Shown: one piece after another, positions 45,411 to 53,727 of the stretch
How the letters are laid out: every line of letters begins with the position of its first letter
Position numbering within the stretch: position 1 is the stretch's first letter
From: Caldicellulosiruptor owensensis OL
Lineage (GTDB): Bacteria > Bacillota > Thermoanaerobacteria > Caldicellulosiruptorales > Caldicellulosiruptoraceae
DNA: 64,000 bases
Direction: 5' to 3'
Assembly (NCBI RefSeq): GCF_000166335.1
Contig: NC_014657.1
Coordinates: forward strand, 186,001-250,000
Notes under the pieces: generated by a model
Database searches by the model: none
Seen by the model: the letters and a program-made list of their open reading frames with translations, nothing else
Told to the model about the DNA's origin: nothing
Position numbers and translations under genes: made by a program

Positions 45411-46143
45411 ATGAACACGAAAGAGTATTTTGATAGTATGGCTTCAGAATGGGATGAGGTAACAAAACATGACAATAAAAAGATCGAAGCTATTTTGGAT
45501 TTGATAGGGATAAGAAAGTGTTCGTATATAATGGATGTTGGTTGTGGTACAGGAATTCTGGTAAGCTACCTGAATAAGCGGGTAGGTGAGAATAGAAAAA
45601 TTGTATGTGTTGATATATCAGATAAAATGATCAAAATAGCAAAAAATAAATATAGGGCTTGTACCAATGTTAGTTTTATAAATGCTGATGTGAATAATCT
45701 AAACTTTAGAAACTATTTTGACTACATTATTTGTTATTCTGTATTTCCTCACTTTGAAGATAAAAAAAAACACGCTCTTAAACCTTACTAACATGCTCAA
45801 AAAAGGTGGGTATCTTGCAATTGCTCATTCTCAATCAAGAAAACAGATAAATCAGCTTCACAAAAGTTTACCTCATCTTGTCAATACCCACATTTTGCAA
45901 AACATAAATCATCTAAGATTGCTTGCGAATGGTAAGTTAGTTGTAGTCAAATCTGTAGATTATAATGAAAAGTATGTAGTGGTTTTTAAAAAAAATGATT
46001 TTTATAATTTCAGTTCTACCACAAACTCAGCACCTTCTCCTTTTTTACTAAATACATTGATTTTTCCATTGTGTATTTGTATTATTTCTTTGGCTATTGC
46101 TAAGCCTAAACCACCTATACCCTTTTTAATATTTTTGCTGTAG
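45411..46143 (+). pseudogene. Class I SAM-dependent methyltransferase, frameshifted
   Basis: A class I methyltransferase: MDVGCGTGILVSYL (motif I), VCVDISDKMI (motif II) and NADVNN followed by YFDYIICYSVFPHFEDK. At A9 (45762-45770) the frame is lost; with one A fewer it continues NTLLNLTNMLKKGGYLAIAHSQ to the C-terminal strands VVVFKKNDF. The second frame then runs 142 bases into the convergent histidine kinase gene before stopping, so the original stop has also been lost. This is a pseudogene, a sequencing error in a homopolymer, or phase variation. It lies 42 bp after jetD. Confidence 0.7.
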
Positions 46144-47354
46144 AATCTATTGAAAATATAAGGTAAATCTGAATCATCAATGCCATCTCCATCGTCCTTG
46201 ATGGAGATTTTAACAAGGTTATTTTCTTTTTTAGCTTTTATATATATGTTTCCTGAATCGCTTGTGTGGTGGATTGCATTGATGATAATGTTGGAAAAAG
46301 CTCTTTTTAAAAGTTTTAAATCTGCCTCAATAATAATGTCATCCTCGAAAAGCCAGAAATTTCTGTTACCCTTTATGATATTGATTTCACTGACAATTTC
46401 CCTAAAAAGGTCTTTTAGATTGACAGGTTGCAAATTAATTTGCACAGCACCCGACTGCAGTTTTGAAAGTTCAAGAGTTTCGTTTATAAGACTATTCAGA
46501 TGATCAGCTTCAACCATAATTGAATAAGCATACTCTTTAATTTGTTCCTGATTCAGTATACCATCATGTATAGCTTCAGCATAACTTTTTATAATGCTAA
46601 GAGGTGTTCTCAGTTCATGAGTTGTATTTGCTATAAAATCCCTCCTTAGCTTTTCGGTCTTAGAAAGATTGTGAGCCATAAATGTTATGGTTTTTGCAAG
46701 CTCACCAATTTCGTCTTTGTTTTTAATATCAATTTTAATATTGTAATTTCCACTTGCTATAGCTTTAGCAGCATCAATGATCTTAAGAATGGGTTTTGTA
46801 AATAAACTGCTAAGTACATATGCACCAATGATTGATGCCAAAAGAGCAGCGATAAAAAGGATAAAGATTTGATTTTTGACATTTCGAACGTCATTTTGAA
46901 TGTCATGCAAAGGTGTATGAATAAATATTGCCGCTATGATCTTATTATTGTTAATTATAGGCATTCCTAAGGTAATTAATATACTTCCTTGAAATGTTTT
47001 TTGGTCTGTTCGATAAATAGTTTTTCCTGATAATACATCTAAAATTACTTGTCTTTCAATGTTCCTTGTTCTTCCAAACATAAACCTGCCATGAGATTCT
47101 ATCAAATTTCCATTTGCATCATATATTGATACGCTTCCATTGATGATATTAGCGATATTGTCTGCTTCGATTGAATAATCGAGGTTGTTCCTGTATTTAT
47201 CAGAAATGTCTTTTGCATATTGAATCATTCTATTTTTTAGATTAGCTTTAAAACCGTTTGTGACAATATTTCCTTGAAGAAAAAAGCTTAAAACTAACAT
47301 ACAAAAGAGTAAAATAAGTGTATAAATCAGTAATTTGAAGCTTATCCTTCTCAT
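46002..47354 (-). CDS. PhoR/WalK-like sensor histidine kinase
   Basis: 450 residues: transmembrane helix at about 8-27, extracytoplasmic sensor region to about 160, second helix at about 162-184, HAMP domain, HisKA with FIANTTHELRTPLSIIKS (His about 242), N box NIIINAIHHT, G1 DDGDGIDDSDLPYIF and G2 GGLGLAIAKEI. The start overlaps the response-regulator stop by 4 bp, so the two form an operon. The 3' end overlaps the remains of the convergent methyltransferase gene. Confidence 0.92.
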   Translation of the reverse strand: MRRISFKLLIYTLILLFCMLVLSFFLQGNIVTNGFKANLKNRMIQYAKDISDKYRNNLDYSIEADNIANIINGSVSIYDANGNLIESHGRFMFGRTRNIERQVILDVLSGKTIYRTDQKTFQGSILITLGMPIINNNKIIAAIFIHTPLHDIQNDVRNVKNQIFILFIAALLASIIGAYVLSSLFTKPILKIIDAAKAIASGNYNIKIDIKNKDEIGELAKTITFMAHNLSKTEKLRRDFIANTTHELRTPLSIIKSYAEAIHDGILNQEQIKEYAYSIMVEADHLNSLINETLELSKLQSGAVQINLQPVNLKDLFREIVSEINIIKGNRNFWLFEDDIIIEADLKLLKRAFSNIIINAIHHTSDSGNIYIKAKKENNLVKISIKDDGDGIDDSDLPYIFNRFYSKNIKKGIGGLGLAIAKEIIQIHNGKINVFSKKGEGAEFVVELKL

Positions 47355-48004
47355 TTTTTCACCTCAAATTTATATCCGTATCCTCTTACTGTTTTTATAT
47401 AATCTCTGAGTTCACCAAGTTTTTCGCGCAAGTTTTTAATATGTGTATCCACAGTTCTGAGGTCACCGTAATATTCGTAGCCCCATACACTGTTTAAAAT
47501 CTGTTCTCTTGAAAGAGCAATATTTTGTCTTTCGTATAAATACAATAGAAGTTCATATTCTTTTTGGGTAAGATTTAATTTTTGACCTTTTACATATACC
47601 TCTCGTGCTGCTTTATCAATGAACAGAATCTCGTCTGAACTAGATTTTTTACTTCTCTTTAAAATTGCCTTTACACGTGCAACAATCTCCTTGGGGCTTA
47701 CAGGCTTTACAACATAGTCATCAGCACCAAGTTCAAATCCAAATATCTTATCATCATCCTCTCCACGAGCTGTTAGCATAATAACTGGCGTATCGTCCTT
47801 TTTCCTTATTTCTCTTAACACACTCCAGCCATCTTTTTGAGGCAGCATCACATCTAAGATCACAACAGAGTACATTGAAGGCTGAAATTTTTCAATTGCT
47901 TCGTTTCCATCCGATGCTTCTTTTACTTCAAACCCTTCTTTTTCAAGATATAACTTTATTATTTTTCTGAGCTTTTCTTCATCTTCAATCAGCAGTATCT
48001 TCAA
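47351..48004 (-). CDS. OmpR/PhoB-family response regulator
   Basis: 217 residues. Receiver domain: ILLIEDEEKLRK (acidic pocket), VVILDVMLPQKDG (phosphoacceptor Asp), MLTARGEDDDK, ADDYVVKP. C-terminal winged helix with LTQKEYELLLYLYERQ, SREQILNSVWGYEY and RTVDTHIKNLREKLG. TTG at 48004 is chosen because AGGAGTGAG lies seven bases upstream; a GTG at 48016 abuts the ribosome site. It is divergent from the DUF2680 gene, whose promoter carries four 11-bp direct repeats suited to this family. Confidence 0.92.
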   Translation of the reverse strand: MKILLIEDEEKLRKIIKLYLEKEGFEVKEASDGNEAIEKFQPSMYSVVILDVMLPQKDGWSVLREIRKKDDTPVIMLTARGEDDDKIFGFELGADDYVVKPVSPKEIVARVKAILKRSKKSSSDEILFIDKAAREVYVKGQKLNLTQKEYELLLYLYERQNIALSREQILNSVWGYEYYGDLRTVDTHIKNLREKLGELRDYIKTVRGYGYKFEVKK

Positions 48005-48124
48005 CTTATAACTCACTCCTCGTGAATTTTAGATGTGAACAACCATAATTCCTTAAATAAATTTTACCAAAGATTTGAGAAAAAATCATCATTTTCAAAA
48101 GACAATTTATTTAAAAAGATTTTC

Positions 48125-48168
48125 TTCACAAAAACTCCACAATTTCTTCACATCAGTTTCACAAAACA
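48125..48168 (+). promoter_or_regulatory. PhoP-type operator: four 11-bp direct repeats
   Basis: TTCACA, TCCACA, TTCACA and TTCACA begin at 48125, 48136, 48147 and 48158, exactly 11 bases apart. This equals the spacing and nearly the sequence of B. subtilis PhoP boxes (TT[A/T/C]ACA). With a -10 at 48173 the repeats span roughly -60 to -22, where an OmpR-family activator binds. The likely regulator is the divergent response regulator. Confidence 0.7.
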
Positions 48169-48172
48169 CCTT

Positions 48173-48178
48173 TATATT
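48173..48178 (+). promoter_or_regulatory. -10 box of the DUF2680 gene
   Basis: TATATT ten bases after the last repeat; a start of transcription near 48185 would leave a leader of about 38 bases with GGGAGG before the ATG. Confidence 0.5.
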
Positions 48179-48222
48179 TAAACTTGCAAAACAAAATTTT
48201 AGTTTTTGGGAGGTTGATTTAA

Positions 48223-48774
48223 ATGAAAAGAAGAATAGGTTTTGTGGTAGCCGTGGCTTTATTAGTGCTTGCCCTGAACTTAGCTGCTTTTGCCGCAACA
48301 AGTGTTTCAAACACCAGTTCAGCATCAGCGACTAATACCACAGCTTTGCACATGGCGAGAGGATATGGTGCTCAGTTCATGGCATCAGTTGTATCAAAAC
48401 TGACAGGTCTTACGGTTGATGATGTTTTGAAACTAAAATCACAAGGACAAACTTTCTACCAGATAGCTTTGTCAAAAGGTGTGACAGTTGAGAAGTTTAA
48501 AGATGCTGTATATCAACAAAAAGCTGCTTTAGTTGACCAGAAAGTAAAAGATGGCATTATTACAAAAGAACAGGCGGATGCAATAAAAACACAGATGAAA
48601 GCACGAATTGATAGCTGCAACGGACAGGGTTACGCAAACAGACCACAAACTGGGTGCGGAATATTTGGTGGTGGAAACGGGCAAAAGCAAGGTTCAGGGC
48701 AAGGCAGAGGTAGTGGCTACGGCAGAGGTAAGAGAGGTTTTACAAGTGGAAATTCTTCAGGTCAATCGAAATAA
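48223..48774 (+). CDS. Secreted DUF2680-type protein with Gly/Gln/Arg-rich tail
   Basis: 183 residues. The signal peptide is clear (basic start, hydrophobic core, AFA cleavage near residue 24). A DUF2680-like region follows with LTVDDVLKLKSQGQTFYQIALSKG and VKDGIITKEQADAIKTQM. The final 50 residues are low complexity (GGGNGQKQGSGQGRGSGYGR), probably unstructured and extracellular. It is divergent from the response regulator and carries the phased operator in its promoter, so it is probably a direct target of that two-component system. Confidence 0.8.
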   Translation: MKRRIGFVVAVALLVLALNLAAFAATSVSNTSSASATNTTALHMARGYGAQFMASVVSKLTGLTVDDVLKLKSQGQTFYQIALSKGVTVEKFKDAVYQQKAALVDQKVKDGIITKEQADAIKTQMKARIDSCNGQGYANRPQTGCGIFGGGNGQKQGSGQGRGSGYGRGKRGFTSGNSSGQSK

Positions 48775-48790
48775 GTAAGTAGACATTTGG

Positions 48791-48828
48791 ACTTAGCAGA
48801 GTACTTGGCTCTGCTAAGTCTATTTTTT
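48791..48828 (+). terminator. Terminator of the DUF2680 gene
   Basis: ACTTAGCAGAG (48791-48801) and CTCTGCTAAGT (48809-48819) form a perfect 11-pair stem followed by TATTTTTT. Confidence 0.92.
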
Positions 48829-48885
48829 ACATAATGGCAAGAGATATATTGATTAGATTATTAGAAAGAATGGTGTAAATAGACC

Positions 48886-48914
48886 TTTACTTGCTTTAAG
48901 TAAATAGGTATAAT
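48886..48914 (+). promoter_or_regulatory. Promoter of the metal-chelate ABC operon
   Basis: TTTACT, 17 bases, TATAAT. A start near 48921 would give a leader of about 220 bases ahead of the binding-protein gene. Confidence 0.45.
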
Positions 48915-48920
48915 AAGTAG

Positions 48921-49141
48921 TGTTGTTGTAAATAGAAAATAGATTGAGATGGTTAAAAATATCAATTATATTCTTAAAGTACCACGAAGGTGCTATAAAT
49001 ATTTTAAAGTCAAAGTAGAATAATCTACTAAGAAAATTGGAATTAAAAGTTTTAGAAACAAAACCCACGAAGGGTGAGAAATTCACCTTTTGTGGGTTTA
49101 ATTATTTTATAACAAATATATACGGAGGAGGTAGGAAGTTG
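48921..49141 (+). promoter_or_regulatory. Structured leader, possible attenuator or riboswitch of the ABC operon
   Basis: The leader contains a small hairpin AGTACC/GGTGCT (48978-48994) and, 25 bases before the ribosome site, a 17-pair hairpin (49061-49099: AAACCCACGAAGGGTGA with its complement, two G-U pairs, loop GAAAT) followed by TAATTATTTT. I saw no cobalamin, Moco or other riboswitch core I know. The arrangement suits conditional termination, but a ligand or protein cannot be named. Confidence 0.4.
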
Positions 49142-50287
49142 ATGAAAGGCAAAGGTTTTTGTTTGGATTATTTCAGGGTAATAAAAAAGGTGGTAGGTAT
49201 TTTCTTGATTTTGGGGCTTTTTTTGTCAATTATACCTGACACATTTTATGGTCAGGCAAAACAAGAAAAGTCTTCTCAAAAGCTAATCATCACAGACCTT
49301 CTTGGCAGAAGGGTAGAGATTGAAAATAAGAAAAACAAAAGAATTGTTGCGATAGGTCCTGGGGCACTCAGACTTGTTTTATATGTCAATGGAACAAAGA
49401 ATATAGTTGGAGTTGAAAATGCAGAAAAAGCATGGGAAGAAGGTTCGAGAACATATATCATGGCATATCCTCAACTGAAGAAACTTCCTGTTATTGGGCA
49501 GGGTGGAGCAGATTCTTCTCCTGACCCTGAAAAACTTATTTCTGTAAAGCCGGATGTAATATTTGCTGCAAGTTTTTTGGATAGGGCAAAAGCAGATAAT
49601 CTTCAGCAAAAGACTAATGTTCCAGTAGTTGTTCTTGATTATGGAAATAAACTTTTGTTTGATCAAAATGTATACAAGTCTTTAAGAATCATAGGACAAA
49701 TTGTGGGAAAAATTGAAAGGGCTGAAGAACTCATAAATTACATGCAGAGATTAAAAGGCTTTTTTCACAGCAGAACAAAAGATATTCCAAATTCTAAAAA
49801 ACCGAAGGTGTATATTGGTGCAATAAGCTTTAAAGGTGGACACGGTTTTGAAAGTACGTGGGGAAGATATTTTCCTTTTATGGCTATTAATGTATTAAAT
49901 GTTGCAGACACCAGTGGAAAAGAAGGATGGTTTATGGTTGATAAAGAAAAGATCTTAGAATGGGACCCGGACATTATATTTGTTGATGAAGCAAATCTTG
50001 ATATTATAAAGCAGGATTATAAGAAAAACCCTGAGTTTTATAAGTCTCTTTCAGCTTTCAAGAATGGAAGAGTCTATGGGCAGCTTCCGTATAACTTCTA
50101 CTGGACTAATATTGATACAGTAATTGCTAATACTTTCTGGATTGCCAAGACGGTGTATCCTGAAAGATTCAAGGATGTTGACCCTGTAAAGAGAGCTGAT
50201 GAGGTTTATAAATTTTTCTTGGGTAAACCACTTTACAGCAAAATGGCGAAAAAGTTTGGCGGGTTTACAAAGATAAAATTTGACTAA
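49142..50287 (+). CDS. Iron-complex/cobalamin-type ABC transporter substrate-binding protein
   Basis: 381 residues. After a signal peptide (hydrophobic core VVGIFLILGLFLSIIP) the mature part is a class III (BtuF/FepB-like) binding protein: ITDLLGRRVEIENKKNKRIVAIG, ISVKPDVIFAASF, then long helix, and DPDIIFVDEANLD in the second lobe. No lipobox was found, which is uncommon for Gram-positive binding proteins. The ATG at 49142 (or TTG at 49139) follows GGAGGAGG; the open frame to 49037 runs through the leader hairpin and is rejected. First gene of a five-gene operon. Confidence 0.85.
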   Translation: MKGKGFCLDYFRVIKKVVGIFLILGLFLSIIPDTFYGQAKQEKSSQKLIITDLLGRRVEIENKKNKRIVAIGPGALRLVLYVNGTKNIVGVENAEKAWEEGSRTYIMAYPQLKKLPVIGQGGADSSPDPEKLISVKPDVIFAASFLDRAKADNLQQKTNVPVVVLDYGNKLLFDQNVYKSLRIIGQIVGKIERAEELINYMQRLKGFFHSRTKDIPNSKKPKVYIGAISFKGGHGFESTWGRYFPFMAINVLNVADTSGKEGWFMVDKEKILEWDPDIIFVDEANLDIIKQDYKKNPEFYKSLSAFKNGRVYGQLPYNFYWTNIDTVIANTFWIAKTVYPERFKDVDPVKRADEVYKFFLGKPLYSKMAKKFGGFTKIKFD

Positions 50288-50320
50288 TAAGAAGTTTTAG
50301 AAGGAGTTTTGAAAATCAAA

Positions 50321-51382
50321 ATGAAAAAAGATACAATACAGAATGAATACAAGAAATTAGCTGCAAAAAAAATAGCTTTTTTGATTATTTTGCTAACCCT
50401 GACAGCTGTATTAGCAGTTTATGCAATAATGATTGGTACATCGAATTTAAGTTTTTTTGACGTTTTACAGACACTGATAGGAAAAGGCAATGAAAGAACA
50501 AGATTGATTGTTTTTAATATAAGACTTGTAAGAGTGCTTGCCGCTATTTTAGCTGGTATTGGTCTTGCGATAGGTGGAAGTGCAACGCAGACTCTTCTTC
50601 ACAACCCGTTAGCTTCACCCTTTACACTTGGGGTGTCGCAGGGTGCTGCGTTTGGGGCAGCAGTTGGCATAATCTTGCTTGGCGGTGGCACCACTTCGTC
50701 TTCTGCTTCTGACTCTGTTGTAATTCTTCATCCCTCAATTGTAGTTACCTGTGCATTTTTGGGGTCAATGATATCAAGCATAGTTGTCATTTTGCTTGCA
50801 CAGTTTAAAAAATTTTCACCGGAAAGTGTTGTACTCTCTGGTGTTGCTCTAAGTTCACTTTTTTCTGCTGCAACAACCATTATCCAATATTTTGCATCAG
50901 ATGTTAAGATTGCAGCACTTGTTTTTTGGACGTTTGGTGATATTGGGAGAGCATCGATGGACGATGTAAAAATTTTATGTGTATTTGTTCTACTTTCATG
51001 GCTATACTTTTTCAAAAATGTCTGGGACTACAACGCAATTGAAAGTGGGGAGGATGTTGCAAAAAGTCTTGGTGTGAATGTTGAAAGGAAAAGAATTGCC
51101 GGGATTTTTATCAGCAGCTTTGTAACATCTGTTGTAGTTGCTTTTCTGGGGATAATTGGTTTTATATGCTTATTGGGACCACACATAGCAAGAAGGTTTG
51201 TGGGAAATGACCAGAGATTTTTAATTGCAGCATCCGGTCTTGTTGGCGGTTTTTTGCTTCTTTTATCTGATACAGTTGCAAGGCTTATAATTTCTCCAAT
51301 TGTGTTGCCTGTTGGAGCGGTAACTTCTTTTCTTGGTGCCCCGCTATTTTTATATCTCTTGATCAGGAGGAAGAGAACATAA
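50321..51382 (+). CDS. FecCD-type ABC transporter permease
   Basis: 353 residues with about ten transmembrane helices. IRLVRVLAAILAGIGLAIGGSATQTLLHNPLASPFTLGVSQGAAFGAAVG is the FecCD signature region (cited here as family knowledge in shorter form: RLVRVLAAIL, LHNPLASP, GVSQGA), and FLGIIGFICLLGPHIAR with LLLLSDTVAR completes it. ATG at 50321 or TTG at 50309 could be the start; spacing to AGGAG favours neither. It imports a metal chelate with the flanking binding protein and ATPase. Confidence 0.9.
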   Translation: MKKDTIQNEYKKLAAKKIAFLIILLTLTAVLAVYAIMIGTSNLSFFDVLQTLIGKGNERTRLIVFNIRLVRVLAAILAGIGLAIGGSATQTLLHNPLASPFTLGVSQGAAFGAAVGIILLGGGTTSSSASDSVVILHPSIVVTCAFLGSMISSIVVILLAQFKKFSPESVVLSGVALSSLFSAATTIIQYFASDVKIAALVFWTFGDIGRASMDDVKILCVFVLLSWLYFFKNVWDYNAIESGEDVAKSLGVNVERKRIAGIFISSFVTSVVVAFLGIIGFICLLGPHIARRFVGNDQRFLIAASGLVGGFLLLLSDTVARLIISPIVLPVGAVTSFLGAPLFLYLLIRRKRT

Positions 51383-51383
51383 A

Positions 51384-52148
51384 ATGCTTGAAGTTCAAGG
51401 ACTCAATTTTGCTTTTAAAGATTTTGAGGTGTTAAAAGAGATAAAATTAAAAGTTCAAAAAGGACAGTTTGTATCAATCCTGGGCAACAACGGTGCTGGT
51501 AAATCCACTTTTTTAAAGTGTATAGCAAGAATTTTAAAACCACAAAGTGGCATAATTATGATTGATGGCAAGGATATAAGCTATTATTCATCAAATGATC
51601 TTGCCAAGGTTGTCGGATATGTTCCACAAAGATATACAAGTACAAGGCTTACGGTGTTTGAGTCAATCCTGATTGGCAGAAAACCGCATTTTGCGGGTAT
51701 AACACCTTCTAAAGAGGATTTGCAGATGGTTGAGAGTGTTATAGAGAAGTTTGGGCTAAAACATCTTGCTTTCAGGTATTTGGATGAGCTAAGCGGTGGT
51801 GAAATGCAAAAGGTTGTGATAGCACGTGCTGTTGCTCAGCAGCCAAAAATCTTGCTTTTAGATGAGCCAATAAACAATCTTGATTTGAAAAATCAGATAG
51901 AGGTATTGAGTATTTTAAAAAAGCTGTCAAGAGAAAATGAGATTCTGGTAATTAGTGTTCTGCATGATTTAAATCTAGCAATAAAATTTTCTGACTATTT
52001 TGTATTTATAAAAGACAAGTGTGTATTTGCATCAGGTGGCAGGGAGATTATCAGTCCTGAGATTATATCAAATGTGTATGGAATAGAAGTAAAAATAGAA
52101 ACTTCGGACAACCAGCTTTTTGTTGTTCCTGTAATTCGGATGATATAA
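51384..52148 (+). CDS. ABC transporter ATPase (FecE/BtuD type)
   Basis: 254 residues: Walker A GNNGAGKST, Q-loop YVPQR, signature ELSGGEMQK, Walker B ILLLDEPINNLD and VLHDLNLAIKF switch. The start is 1 bp after the permease stop, so coupled. Class: iron-siderophore/cobalamin/metal-chelate importer ATPase. The real ligand is unknown; the downstream FmdE-like gene hints at molybdenum/tungsten or another redox metal rather than simply iron, but that is inference. Confidence 0.92.
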   Translation: MLEVQGLNFAFKDFEVLKEIKLKVQKGQFVSILGNNGAGKSTFLKCIARILKPQSGIIMIDGKDISYYSSNDLAKVVGYVPQRYTSTRLTVFESILIGRKPHFAGITPSKEDLQMVESVIEKFGLKHLAFRYLDELSGGEMQKVVIARAVAQQPKILLLDEPINNLDLKNQIEVLSILKKLSRENEILVISVLHDLNLAIKFSDYFVFIKDKCVFASGGREIISPEIISNVYGIEVKIETSDNQLFVVPVIRMI

Positions 52149-52171
52149 AGATTTTAAAGGAGAGAGATTTT

Positions 52172-52612
52172 ATGCAGCTTGTTCCAATTGGTATATTTCA
52201 CACTTGCTACAAAACAAAAGACGAAGCCCCTCGTCAGGGAAGAGATTCTGAGGATATTGCATATATAGAAGTTTTTGAAAAATACATTGATGGATTAAAG
52301 GATATAGAAGAAGCCAAGTATCTTATAATTCTTTACTGGGCACATGAGGCTAAAAGAGATACGCTTGTGACAAAAACTCCTTTTTCAGATGTACCTAAAG
52401 GTGTATTTGCTTGCAGGTCGCCAAACAGACCAAATCCAATTCTATTGGATATTGCTCAGCTTATAGATAGAAAAGGAAATGTCCTGGTTGTAAAAGGAAT
52501 AGATGCTATTGACAGCTCACCTGTTTTGGATATAAAACCTTTTTATACAGAGATTGATGTACCAGAAGAGATTTTAAGCAGCTGTAATAAAAAAGAGGAG
52601 AGTGGCACTTAA
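52172..52612 (+). CDS. trmO: TrmO/TsaA family tRNA methyltransferase-like protein
   Basis: 146 residues of the single-sheet beta-barrel YaeB/TrmO family, which N6-methylates t6A37 in some tRNAs using SAM. The signature ACRSPNRPNPI and VKGIDAIDSSPVLDIKPFYT are clear, with the start LVPIGIFHTCYK. Members of this family without the C-terminal extension are often found beside metal transporters and FmdE, as here, and may have another substrate. It is 23 bp after the ATPase gene and AGGAGAGAG precedes the ATG. Confidence 0.85.
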   Translation: MQLVPIGIFHTCYKTKDEAPRQGRDSEDIAYIEVFEKYIDGLKDIEEAKYLIILYWAHEAKRDTLVTKTPFSDVPKGVFACRSPNRPNPILLDIAQLIDRKGNVLVVKGIDAIDSSPVLDIKPFYTEIDVPEEILSSCNKKEESGT

Positions 52613-52613
52613 A

Positions 52614-53144
52614 ATGAAAAAAGAACTCTGGCAAAAATGTGTAGAGTTTCACGGACATAGTTGTCCTGGTCTTGCAATAGGATTTAGAGCTTGTGAAGCT
52701 GCAACAGAAAAGCTTGATCTTACTTTTTCAAAAGATGAAGAGGTTGTGTGTATAACAGAGACAGATGCCTGTGGTGTTGATGCTATTCAGGTTATTTTGG
52801 GAACTACTATTGGAAAAGGAAATCTAATTTTGAAGGACAGAGGCAAGCATGCATTTACCTTTTTCAGGCGCGACACTAATGAAGGAATAAGGGTTGTTTT
52901 TAAAGGTTTTGAAAAAGACGTGCCACGTGAGGAAAGACTCAAAATTATACTTAGTGCGCCACTTTCACAGCTGTTTGAACTAAAACAGCCAAAAGATAAT
53001 ATTCCACCTCCTGCTCGCATCTTCAAAAGCATTGAATGTACAGGGTGTGGTGAAAAGACAGCAGAGAATAAAATAAGAGTTTTGGACGGGAAGTTTTACT
53101 GTCTTGACTGTTTTGAAGAATACTCAAGAGGATGGGAAAGATAA
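52614..53144 (+). CDS. FmdE-like protein with C-terminal zinc finger
   Basis: FmdE domain: WQKCVEFHGHSCPGLAIGFRA carries the Cys/His metal-binding motif, and ETDACGVDAIQVILGTTIGKGNL completes it. A C-terminal Cys4 finger (CTGCGEKT and CLDCFEEY) is present. FmdE proteins were named for an operon encoding molybdenum formylmethanofuran dehydrogenase, but here no dehydrogenase is seen. It is coupled to trmO and ends in a convergent overlap with the DUF3842 gene. ATG at 52614 is used; GTG at 52602 is possible. Confidence 0.85.
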   Translation: MKKELWQKCVEFHGHSCPGLAIGFRACEAATEKLDLTFSKDEEVVCITETDACGVDAIQVILGTTIGKGNLILKDRGKHAFTFFRRDTNEGIRVVFKGFEKDVPREERLKIILSAPLSQLFELKQPKDNIPPPARIFKSIECTGCGEKTAENKIRVLDGKFYCLDCFEEYSRGWER

Positions 53145-53573
53145 ACTCCTGTCCTCTTTTTTTATGTTAAGGGCTATATCTTCAATTATGTGATTAAATA
53201 TCTCCTTAATTGAAAGATTAAGTGTGCCAGGAATAAATATTCCATGCAGATTAAGAGGAATGATGTACTTTTTGCACTCAAGAGAAAATACCGTCTGGGC
53301 TATCTTTGCTGTTATTTCACCACCAATTCCACCGCATGTCAAAATTCCAATAGGTCCCACAATTGCATCCGGCACAAAATTTGATAAAAAATAAACAATT
53401 TCGTCTTCACCGCAATATCCTGTATCTGCACCGTTTTTAAGCATGTTTTGCAATGCTACTTTGTTAGTTGCAAGTGCAACAATTTTTATTTTATCTTTAA
53501 ACTCTTTTTTCGCTTTTTTTATAAACTCCCTTCCGATCCCTGCTCCTTGGCCATCCAAAACCGCAATTACCAT
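53124..53573 (-). CDS. DUF3842 family protein
   Basis: About 149 residues with the conserved beginning VIAVLDGQGAGIGREFIK, then VALATNKVA, ADTGYCGEDEIV and GPIGILTCGGIGGEIT, a pattern I recognise as DUF3842. It looks like a Rossmann-type binding protein (Gly-rich first loop). The Met at 53573 starts exactly at this motif; an upstream start at 53603 would add ten residues. It converges on fmdE with a 21-bp overlap. Function unknown. Confidence 0.8.
   Translation of the reverse strand: MVIAVLDGQGAGIGREFIKKAKKEFKDKIKIVALATNKVALQNMLKNGADTGYCGEDEIVYFLSNFVPDAIVGPIGILTCGGIGGEITAKIAQTVFSLECKKYIIPLNLHGIFIPGTLNLSIKEIFNHIIEDIALNIKKEDRSLSFPSS
53126..53164 (+). terminator. Terminator overlapping the fmdE end
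   Basis: AAGAGGA (53126-53132) pairs with TCCTCTT (53152-53158), followed by TTTTT; it straddles the convergent gene ends. Confidence 0.6.
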
Positions 53574-53727
53574 CTTTTTCCAATCCCTTTTATAATTTCT
53601 CAAGTAATTTTAATTATAAATCCATGTTGTTTTAACTGTCAAAAACAAATTATAGGTTACATACTACAAAACTTTTGGTCATATTTTTTTGTATTATTTT
53701 GCATCCTAAAAACAACAAAAAATTTAA

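Noticed and set aside
45718-46143. 141-codon frame as a separate gene
   Set aside because: It is the second half of the frameshifted methyltransferase; its start codon lies inside the conserved domain of the first half.
48841-49141. Known riboswitch (cobalamin, Moco, FMN, NiCo) before the ABC operon
   Set aside because: None of the conserved cores I know could be found; only a generic structured leader is supported.
49037-49141. Extended N-terminus of the binding protein
   Set aside because: It would translate through the 17-pair hairpin and put a non-signal sequence before a proper signal peptide; GGAGGAGG supports the start at 49142.
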